In this document: positions 51,346-57,768 of the stretch, one piece after another
Numbering within the stretch: position 1 is the stretch's first letter
How the letters are laid out: each line of letters starts with the position of its first letter
Assembly (NCBI GenBank): GCA_035564555.1
Contig: DATMTS010000065.1
Span: 5,800 to 69,799, forward strand
Length of the DNA stretch: 64,000 nucleotides
Reading direction: 5' to 3'
Source: DATMTS01 sp035564555
Lineage (GTDB): Bacteria > Actinomycetota > Actinomycetes > Actinomycetales > Microbacteriaceae
Made by a program: the position numbers and the translations under genes
Notes under the pieces: model-generated
Told to the model about the DNA's origin: nothing
The model's input: the letters and a program-made list of their open reading frames with translations, nothing else
The model's database searches: none

Positions 51346-52197
51346 TCAGTCCAGCTCGATGTCGAGACCCAGGTCGAGCGAGCGCACGCTATGCGTCAAC
51401 GCCCCCACGGAGATGACGTCGACCCCTGTCGCCGCGATGTCAGCAACGGTGTTCAGGTTCACGTTTCCGCTGGCTTCGACGATGGCGCGGCCGCCGACCA
51501 GGGTGACACCGCGGCGCAGGTCTTCGAGGGTGAAGTTGTCCAGCATGATGGTGTCGACTCCGCCGGCGAGTACCGGTTCGATCTGATCGATCCGGTCCAC
51601 TTCGACCTCGAGATGCGTGGTGTGCCCGAGTTCGCCGCGCACCCTCGCGATCGCCTCGGTCACGCCGAGGCCGCTCGCCGTCAGCACGGCCAAGTGGTTG
51701 TCCTTCGCCATCACCGCGTCGGAGAGCGAGAAGCGGTGGTTGTGGCCGCCGCCGCACACCACCGCGTGCCGTTCCAGAGCGCGCAACCCCGGCGTGGTCT
51801 TGCGCGTGTCCACGATGCGAGCGCGGCCGACGCCCGCTGCCGCGACGTAGCGTGCGGTGAGCGTGGCGATTCCGCTCATCCGCTGCACCAGGTTGAGGGC
51901 GACGCGCTCCGCCTGCAGCACCGCCCGAGCCGGACCAGCGACGACGGCCAGAGCCTCGCCGGCTTCGAATCGCGCGCCGTCATCGACGAGCAAGGTGGTC
52001 GCGATCGCCTGATCGGCCGCTCGCATCGTCGCCGCGAACACGGCTCCGCCGCTGAACGTGCCTGCTTCCCGTGCCACCAGTCGCGCCCGCGCCGCGGCAT
52101 CCGCGGGGATGAACAGCGCCGAGGTCAGATCGCCCCAGGGGGCATCCTCGTCGAGTGCGGCGGTGACGACCGCGTCGATGATGCGCTCGGTCAGCAT
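51346..52197 (-). CDS. nadC: nicotinate-nucleotide pyrophosphorylase (carboxylating)
   Basis: Converts quinolinate and PRPP to nicotinate mononucleotide. The 283-residue protein has LNLVQRMSGIATLTARYV, ARIVDTRKTTPGLRALE, AVVCGGGHNHRFSLSDAVMAKDNH and VDTIMLDNFTLEDLRRGV with the phosphate-binding residues, and VISVGALTHSVRSLDLGLDI at the end. ATG at 52197 lies inside the end of nadB (overlap of seven bases). Confidence 0.96.
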   Translation of the reverse strand: MLTERIIDAVVTAALDEDAPWGDLTSALFIPADAAARARLVAREAGTFSGGAVFAATMRAADQAIATTLLVDDGARFEAGEALAVVAGPARAVLQAERVALNLVQRMSGIATLTARYVAAAGVGRARIVDTRKTTPGLRALERHAVVCGGGHNHRFSLSDAVMAKDNHLAVLTASGLGVTEAIARVRGELGHTTHLEVEVDRIDQIEPVLAGGVDTIMLDNFTLEDLRRGVTLVGGRAIVEASGNVNLNTVADIAATGVDVISVGALTHSVRSLDLGLDIELD

Positions 52198-53819
52198 GCG
52201 AGTGATTCCTCTCGTTGCAGCACGAGGTGCTGGGACTCGGCGGAGGTGCCGGGAAAGTCGGTGCGGAAATGCGCACCGCGGGACTCTTCGCGGGCCAGCG
52301 CGGCGGTGACGATGAGCCGGGCGAGCTGGAGCAGGTTCTCGTCCTCCCGGAGAGCGAGCGACGCGGATGCCGGCGAGCCGGGAGACCGTTCGGGCACCGA
52401 CCAGGATGCGAGCGTCGCCGCGGTCGCCCGCAACTCGTCGCCGCAACGCTGCACACCGGCCGAATCCCACATCAGAGACTGCAGCGCCGCCCGATCCCAG
52501 CTCGGGTCGGCCGGTCCCGCGGGTCCCGCCGCGATACTGCCCGAGTCCGCCTGGTCCAGCGCCGGCTCGCTCAGCGCAGCCGAGCTCAGCGTCGGCACGC
52601 TCAGCGTCGGCACGCTCAGCGCAGCCGAGTCCTCGGTGAGCGCACGAATCGCGCGATCGGCGAAGACGAGACCCTCCAGCAACGAGTTCGAGGCGAGTCG
52701 GTTCGCTCCGTGCACGCCGGTGCACGCGACCTCTCCGACGGCGAACAGGCCCGGCAGGCTGCTGCGCCCCCAGACATCCGTCGCGATTCCGCCCATCCAG
52801 TAGTGCGCCGCCGGCGTCACCGGGATCGGCATCGCGCCCCAATCCAGCCCGGCGGCTCGAGTGCCGGAGTCGATCGTGGGAAAGCGCTCGGCGAGGTGCG
52901 CGGCGCCGAGCGCCGTCGCATCCAGCAGCACCGGCTTGCCGCCCTGCGCCGCCATCCGCGTGGCGATGGCGCGGGCGACGACGTCGCGTGGCGCCAGCTC
53001 CGCATCCGGGTGGGCGTCGAGCATGAAGCGCTCGCCGCGTGCGTCCAGGAGCACAGCACCCTCGCCGCGCACCGCCTCGGAGACGAGCAAGCCTCCTGCG
53101 GCCGCCAGCGCGGTCGGATGGAACTGGTAGAACTCCACATCGGTGAGCCGAACGCCGGCCCGCCACGCCGCCGCCACCCCGTCGCCCGTGGCGATCGAGG
53201 GGTTCGTGGTGTGTGCGAACAGCGTGCCGGCTCCGCCGGTTGCAAGCACGACGGCATGGGCGTATCTCCGGCTGATCACGCCATCAGGGTTGATCAGTTC
53301 GACGCCGACCGCACGGCCCTCCTCGACGATCAGTTCGGCGAGGAAGGCCTGCTCGACGATCTCGATGCCCGCGGCGCGCACCGCCTGGGCGAGGGTCGAT
53401 TCGATGGCGGATCCGGTGGCATCGCCGCCCGCGTGCAGCACCCGGGCATGCGAGTGCGCCGCCTCCAGGCCGCGGGCCAATCGCCCGCCGTGCAGATCGA
53501 AGGCCACGCCCCGGGCGATCAACTCGCGCACCCGTTCGGGGCCCTCCGCGCACAACACCTCGACCGCCTCGTAGTCGCCGAGACCGGCCCCGGCGCGCAA
53601 TGTGTCGAGCGCGTGCGACGCCACGCTGTCGTCGTCGAAGAGCGCAGCCGCGATGCCGCCCTGTGCGTAGAGCGTGTTGCTCGCCGTGAGGTCGGACTTC
53701 GTCACGAGCGTGACCTCGAACTCGTCGACGGCGCGCAGCGCCGCCGTGAGGCCCGCGATCCCGCTGCCGACGATGATCAGCGACCGTCGCACGCGTGGCA
53801 CGCTTCCGCTGCCGCTCAT
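52191..53819 (-). CDS. nadB: L-aspartate oxidase
   Basis: Oxidises aspartate to iminoaspartate for NadA, with FAD. The 542-residue protein has SLIIVGSGIAGLTAALRA, ASNTLYAQGGIAAAL, HSHARVLHAGGDATGSAI and the Arg/His active-site region HPTALAAAGGLLVSEAVRGEGA, and GLFAVGEVACTGVHGANRLASNSLLEGLVF. Between this and the C-terminal helical domain lies an unusual insert at about residues 395-417 made of SAALS, VPTLS, VPTLS, SAALS-type units encoded by a 15-base repeat. Followed by nadC in overlap. Confidence 0.95.
   Translation of the reverse strand: MSGSGSVPRVRRSLIIVGSGIAGLTAALRAVDEFEVTLVTKSDLTASNTLYAQGGIAAALFDDDSVASHALDTLRAGAGLGDYEAVEVLCAEGPERVRELIARGVAFDLHGGRLARGLEAAHSHARVLHAGGDATGSAIESTLAQAVRAAGIEIVEQAFLAELIVEEGRAVGVELINPDGVISRRYAHAVVLATGGAGTLFAHTTNPSIATGDGVAAAWRAGVRLTDVEFYQFHPTALAAAGGLLVSEAVRGEGAVLLDARGERFMLDAHPDAELAPRDVVARAIATRMAAQGGKPVLLDATALGAAHLAERFPTIDSGTRAAGLDWGAMPIPVTPAAHYWMGGIATDVWGRSSLPGLFAVGEVACTGVHGANRLASNSLLEGLVFADRAIRALTEDSAALSVPTLSVPTLSSAALSEPALDQADSGSIAAGPAGPADPSWDRAALQSLMWDSAGVQRCGDELRATAATLASWSVPERSPGSPASASLALREDENLLQLARLIVTAALAREESRGAHFRTDFPGTSAESQHLVLQREESLAC
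52569..52628. repeat. four 15-bp units inside nadB, order A-B-B-A
   Basis: GCTCAGC starts at 52569, 52584, 52599 and 52614. Units 1 and 4 are identical (ending GCAGCCGA), units 2 and 3 are identical (ending GTCGGCAC). The 15-base unit keeps the reading frame, adding five residues per copy in the linker before NadB's C-terminal domain. Confidence 0.9.
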
Positions 53820-53832
53820 CTCGCGTTGCCCC

Positions 53833-55131
53833 TCAGGCCGCCATCGTGGTGTCCGGGCGGGCGGCCAGCATCCGCTCCAGCGCCACCCGGGCAGATCCGG
53901 CTACGCCGGCGTCCACGCTGATCCGGTTGATGGTCTCGCCTCGCACGAGTCCTTCCAGCACCCACGCGAGGTAGCCGGGGTGGATGCGGTACATCGTCGA
54001 GCACGGGCAGACGACGGAGTCGAGGCAGAAGATCGTGTGCTGCGGGTAGTGCGCCTTCAGACGCTGCACGAGGTTGATCTCGGTGCCGATCGCGAACGTC
54101 GTTCCCGCCGGCGCGGCCTCGATCGCCTTCACGATGTAGTCGGTGGAGCCGTACTCGTCCGCCGCGTCCACCACGGGCGCAGGGCATTCGGGGTGCACGA
54201 TCACGCGCACGCCGGGGTGTTCGACGCGCGCCTGCTCGATCTGCGCGACGCTGAACCTCTTGTGAACCGAGCAGAACCCGTTCCACAGGATCACCCTTGC
54301 GTCAAGCAACGCAGCCTCGTCGTTGCCGCCGAGGCTCTTGCGTGGATTCCACAGTGGCATCCGTTCCACCGGGATGCCCATGGCCTTCGCGGTGTTGCGC
54401 CCGAGGTGCTGATCGGGGAAGAACAGCACGCGCTGGCCCCGTTCGAACGCCCAGCGCAGCACGGTGGCGGCGTTGGATGACGTGCAGACGATTCCGCCGT
54501 GGTCTCCGCAGAAGGCTTTGAGGGCGGCGGACGAATTCATATACGTGACGGGGATGACCGGCGCTCGTCCGTCGGCATCCGGTTCCGAACCATAGATCCG
54601 CTCGAGTTGTTCCCAGGCCTCCTCGACCGAATCACTGTCGGCCATGTCGGCCATCGAGCAACCTGCTGCAAGGTTGGGCAGGATCACCGACTGGTGGTCG
54701 CCGGTGAGGATGTCGGCCGTCTCGGCCATGAAATGCACACCGCAGAACACGATCGCCTCGGCCTGCGGCTTCGCCTTCGCGGCGTTCGCCAATTGGAACG
54801 AGTCACCGACGACGTCCGCATAACGCACCACCTCGTCGCGCTGGTAGAAGTGCCCCATCACGACCACGCGCTCGCCGAGGGCTCGCCGTGCCGCCGTGAT
54901 CCGGGCGTCCAACTCGTCGGCGCTCGCCTGCCGGTATTCGGCGGGAAGCTCGCCCTGCTGCGGGCTGCCCACCGGAATCCGGTCATCGACGGATGCGCCG
55001 GGGCCGTAGCCGGGCAACCCCGAGTCGAACGTCCACGGGGCTTCGACGAGTGCGGGATCGCACGTCTCGCCCTTCAGTTCGCCGGAGCCGATCAGGCGGA
55101 TCGTACGGTCGACGGATGCCGTGATGGTCAT
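53833..55131 (-). CDS. nadA: quinolinate synthase
   Basis: Condenses iminoaspartate with dihydroxyacetone phosphate to quinolinate using a [4Fe-4S] cluster. The 432-residue protein is the long actinobacterial form. Cluster cysteines are most likely C130 (IVFCGVHFMAETADIL), C216 (GGIVCTSSNAATVLRW) and C375 or C377 (SVVCPCSTMYRIHP). Substrate residues lie in VVVMGHFYQRDEVV. Its start overlaps the end of nrtR by four bases and nadB follows after 13 bases. Confidence 0.96.
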   Translation of the reverse strand: MTITASVDRTIRLIGSGELKGETCDPALVEAPWTFDSGLPGYGPGASVDDRIPVGSPQQGELPAEYRQASADELDARITAARRALGERVVVMGHFYQRDEVVRYADVVGDSFQLANAAKAKPQAEAIVFCGVHFMAETADILTGDHQSVILPNLAAGCSMADMADSDSVEEAWEQLERIYGSEPDADGRAPVIPVTYMNSSAALKAFCGDHGGIVCTSSNAATVLRWAFERGQRVLFFPDQHLGRNTAKAMGIPVERMPLWNPRKSLGGNDEAALLDARVILWNGFCSVHKRFSVAQIEQARVEHPGVRVIVHPECPAPVVDAADEYGSTDYIVKAIEAAPAGTTFAIGTEINLVQRLKAHYPQHTIFCLDSVVCPCSTMYRIHPGYLAWVLEGLVRGETINRISVDAGVAGSARVALERMLAARPDTTMAA

Positions 55132-55874
55132 GATTCTCCCTTCGCCGCGCGCAACGGGGGCGCGGACGTAGACGCGGCCGAGGTATCGAAGCGGTATAGA
55201 CGGGGCGGCCGGTGACGCGTGCCCGTGAGCACCTCACCGGTGTCGACGAGCGATTCCGAGGCCTCGATGGCTCGTCGGAAGTTCGCGGGGTCGAGCCGTT
55301 TGCCGAGCACAGCCTCGTAGACCTCGCGCAACTGGGCGAGGGTGAAGGCGTCGCCGATCAGGGCGTGCGCGATGCTGCTGTACTCCATCTTGTTGCGCAA
55401 CCGCCACAGCGCGTAGTCGACGATGCGGTTGTGGTCGAATGCGAGCTCGGGCAGACCATCGGCGGGAAACCAGCGCACGTTCTGGCCGGTGGTCGCCCGA
55501 CGCGCCTGCACGGAGGCGACGAGCGCCCAGTACACGATCGAGATGACGCGTTCGCCGGGGGAGCGGTCGACGTCGCCGAACGCGTACAACTGCTCGAGGT
55601 AGCCCGGCTCGATGGCCGTCGTCTCGTGCAGTGTTCGCCGTGCCGCGTCTTCGAGGCTTTCCGCGCCGCCGAGCGGACCGCCGGGCAGCGCCCATCGGGA
55701 GGCGAAGGGCTCCCGGATGCGACGCACCAGCGGCAGCCAGATGCTCGGTGTCTCGGCCGACGCCCCGAACCGGTCATGGCTGCGCAGCGCGAAGATCACC
55801 GTCGATACGGCGAGCGCCGCCGTGCTGGTCTCGGCCGGCTGGGCCACGGTCACTCCATAAGGTCGAACTGACAT
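55128..55874 (-). CDS. nrtR: NrtR-type NAD biosynthesis regulator (Nudix-HTH)
   Basis: The 248-residue protein joins an N-terminal Nudix-like domain to a C-terminal winged helix. The Nudix part reads ALPGGPLGGAESLEDAARRTLHETTAIEPGYLEQ; the usual catalytic REUxEE glutamates are partly lost (RRTLHETT), fitting a sensor rather than a hydrolase. The C-terminal domain has FTLAQLREVYEAVLGKRLDPANFRRAIEA. NrtR proteins repress NAD genes and release DNA on binding ADP-ribose-type ligands. It heads the nad operon, overlaps nadA by four bases and has its own palindromic box 17 bases upstream. Confidence 0.88.
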   Translation of the reverse strand: MSVRPYGVTVAQPAETSTAALAVSTVIFALRSHDRFGASAETPSIWLPLVRRIREPFASRWALPGGPLGGAESLEDAARRTLHETTAIEPGYLEQLYAFGDVDRSPGERVISIVYWALVASVQARRATTGQNVRWFPADGLPELAFDHNRIVDYALWRLRNKMEYSSIAHALIGDAFTLAQLREVYEAVLGKRLDPANFRRAIEASESLVDTGEVLTGTRHRPPRLYRFDTSAASTSAPPLRAAKGES

Positions 55875-55890
55875 GAACTGCTAATGCATC

Positions 55891-55911
55891 TTAGTGTCAT
55901 AGTGACCTTAA
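55891..55911. promoter_or_regulatory. NrtR box
   Basis: A 21-base palindrome with matching arms TTA..GTCA and TGAC..TAA around a central TAG. It lies 17-37 bases before the nrtR start on its promoter side. Position and symmetry match the known autoregulation of nrtR-nad operons. Confidence 0.65.
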
Positions 55912-55969
55912 TTGGCGAATCGGCGCCAGGCAGTATGCTGACAGCACAACCGAAAACCGGGCCTCACGG

Positions 55970-56150
55970 TCGATGCGGGAGAGCCCGAATGCGGGCACCG
56001 AAGGAGCAATTCTCCCCGACAATCTCTCAGGTACGCGTACCGCATCGAACTGGCCACTCTGAAAAGTAGGGCGATCCAATCGTCCTCGCCCACGGTGAAA
56101 GCGTGCACGACGCGCGAAACTCTCAGGCCGGATGACAGAGGGGGAGTTCC
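55970..56150 (+). ncRNA. tandem glycine riboswitch before gcvTHP
   Basis: Two consecutive glycine (gcvT) aptamers are visible. The first (about 55973-56072) has GCGGGAGAG, ACCGAAGGAGCAA and CTCTCAGGTAC, ending near ACTCTGAAAAGT. The second (about 56080-56150) has ACGGTGAAAGCG, GAAACTCTCAGGCC and GATGACAGAGGGGGAG. Both lie 63-240 bases before the gcvT ATG. In related cases glycine binding turns on the cleavage genes. The remaining bases 56151-56212 are the leader with a CGGAGAAC ribosome site; 55912-55969 hold the promoter region. Confidence 0.9.
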
Positions 56151-56212
56151 CGATACGGGCGGCCGCGCCGCTCGTGCCACTCTCGCGCCGTCCCGCGCAG
56201 ATCGGAGAACTC

Positions 56213-57382
56213 ATGACATCCGCAGCACGGAGCGAAGCCGAAACGGCCGAACGCCATTCTCCGTTGCACGACGCCCACCTGCGCGCCGGCGCGAGCTTCA
56301 CGGGCTTCGCCGGATGGCAGATGCCGGTGCGCTACACCAGCGACCTCGCCGAGCACGAGGCGGTGCGCACGGCGGCCGGAATCTTCGACCTGTCGCACAT
56401 GGCCGAGATCCTGGTGATCGGGCCGGAGGCGGCCGAGGCACTCGACTACGCACTGGCCGGTGCGATCTCAGCGGTCGCCGTGGGGCAGGCGAAGTACACC
56501 CTGCTGCTGGCGAGGACAGGCGGCATCGTCGACGACCTCGTCGTCTACCGCACCGGAGACGACCGGTACATGGTGGTCGCCAACGCCGCGAACCGTGAGA
56601 TCGTCGCCGCCGAACTGCGCTCGCGTACCGCTCCTTTCGACGCGGACGTGTTCGACGAGTCAGACGATGTGGCGCTCATCGCGCTTCAGGGGCCTGCCGC
56701 CCTGGGCATCCTGCAGTCGACCCCGGGGTTCGCGATCGAGGGCGGGCATCCCGATGGCGAAGACGTCGCGTCCACCCTCGATGCGCTGCGCTACTACCGG
56801 TCGGTGGCCGGCCAGTTCCAGGAGCATCCGATCCTGTTCGCCCGCACCGGCTACACGGGCGAAGACGGTTTCGAGCTCTATCTGGCGCCCGAGGTCGCAC
56901 CGCTGCTCTGGGACGCGCTGCTGGAGGCCGGCGCGGATCGCGGCCTCGTTCCCGCGGGGCTCGCCAGCCGGGACACTCTGCGCCTGGAAGCGGGCATGCC
57001 GTTGTACGGGCACGAGCTGGGCATCGACACCTTTCCCGTGCAGGCCGGACTCGGCCGGGTGGTGACGCTCTCGAAGCAGGGCGACTTCGTCGGCCGCGAA
57101 GCCGTCGAAGCCGGCCCGGGCGAGGATGCCCCGGTGCTCGTCGGTCTCGTCGGCGAAGGAAGACGCGCCGCCCGGGCCGGATACACCGTGTACGCCGGTG
57201 GCGAGCCGATCGGGTCGATCACGAGCGGCGCACTTTCGCCGACCCTGGGACATCCCATCGCGATGGCCTACCTCACGCCCGATCAGGCAGAACCAGGAAC
57301 CGAGGTCGTCGTGGATGTTCGCGGCACAAGGCTGCCATTCGTCGTAACCCCGTTGCCGTTCTACAGCAGGAAGAAGAACTGA
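56213..57382 (+). CDS. gcvT: glycine cleavage system T protein (aminomethyltransferase)
   Basis: Transfers the one-carbon unit from aminomethyl-lipoyl GcvH to tetrahydrofolate and frees ammonia. The 389-residue protein has SPLHDAHLRAGASFTGFAGW, GIFDLSHMAEILV, DDLVVYRTGDDRYMVVANAAN, FARTGYTGEDGFEL and LASRDTLRLEAGMPLYGHEL, all conserved. About 15 extra residues at the N-terminus are not conserved. ATG at 56213 follows GGAGAAC; an upstream frame runs into the riboswitch and is rejected. gcvH follows after two bases. Confidence 0.96.
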   Translation: MTSAARSEAETAERHSPLHDAHLRAGASFTGFAGWQMPVRYTSDLAEHEAVRTAAGIFDLSHMAEILVIGPEAAEALDYALAGAISAVAVGQAKYTLLLARTGGIVDDLVVYRTGDDRYMVVANAANREIVAAELRSRTAPFDADVFDESDDVALIALQGPAALGILQSTPGFAIEGGHPDGEDVASTLDALRYYRSVAGQFQEHPILFARTGYTGEDGFELYLAPEVAPLLWDALLEAGADRGLVPAGLASRDTLRLEAGMPLYGHELGIDTFPVQAGLGRVVTLSKQGDFVGREAVEAGPGEDAPVLVGLVGEGRRAARAGYTVYAGGEPIGSITSGALSPTLGHPIAMAYLTPDQAEPGTEVVVDVRGTRLPFVVTPLPFYSRKKN

Positions 57383-57384
57383 CC

Positions 57385-57768
57385 ATGGCTGCACCCGAAC
57401 AACTGAAGTACACGGCCGAGCACGAATGGGTGCTGGTCGACGGCGACGTAGCCACGGTCGGAATCACCGATTACGCGGCGGAGAAGCTCGGCGACGTGGT
57501 CTACGTGGAACTTCCGTCCATCGGAAGCGACGTTGCGGAAGGCACCGTCGTGGGCGAGATCGAGTCGACGAAGTCGGTCGGTGAGCTCTTCGCGCCCGTC
57601 GACGGCGAGGTGGTCGAGGCGAACGACGCCGTGGTCGAGCGTCCGGAACTGGTCAACTCCGACCCGTTCGGTGACGGCTGGCTGGTCAAGGTGCGTTTCA
57701 CCGAACTGCCGGCGCTGCTCAGCCGCGCCGAGTACACCGCGCTGACGGGGGAGTGGCCGCCGCGATGA
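57385..57768 (+). CDS. gcvH: glycine cleavage system H protein
   Basis: The lipoylated shuttle of the complex. The 127-residue protein has YTAEHEWVLVDGDVATVGIT and the lipoyl-lysine K63 in VVGEIESTKSVGELFAPVDG, with the C-terminal DPFGDGWLVKVRF. The ribosome site is AGGAAGAAG, located in the end of gcvT. Its stop overlaps the gcvP start (ATGA). Confidence 0.97.
   Translation: MAAPEQLKYTAEHEWVLVDGDVATVGITDYAAEKLGDVVYVELPSIGSDVAEGTVVGEIESTKSVGELFAPVDGEVVEANDAVVERPELVNSDPFGDGWLVKVRFTELPALLSRAEYTALTGEWPPR

Noticed and set aside
52215..53921. 568-codon plus-strand frame across nadB
   Set aside because: Antisense shadow of nadB with no recognisable motifs.
56132..56212. Upstream extension of gcvT to ATG at 56132
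   Set aside because: It would translate part of the second glycine aptamer; residues are not conserved and the ribosome site lies before 56213.
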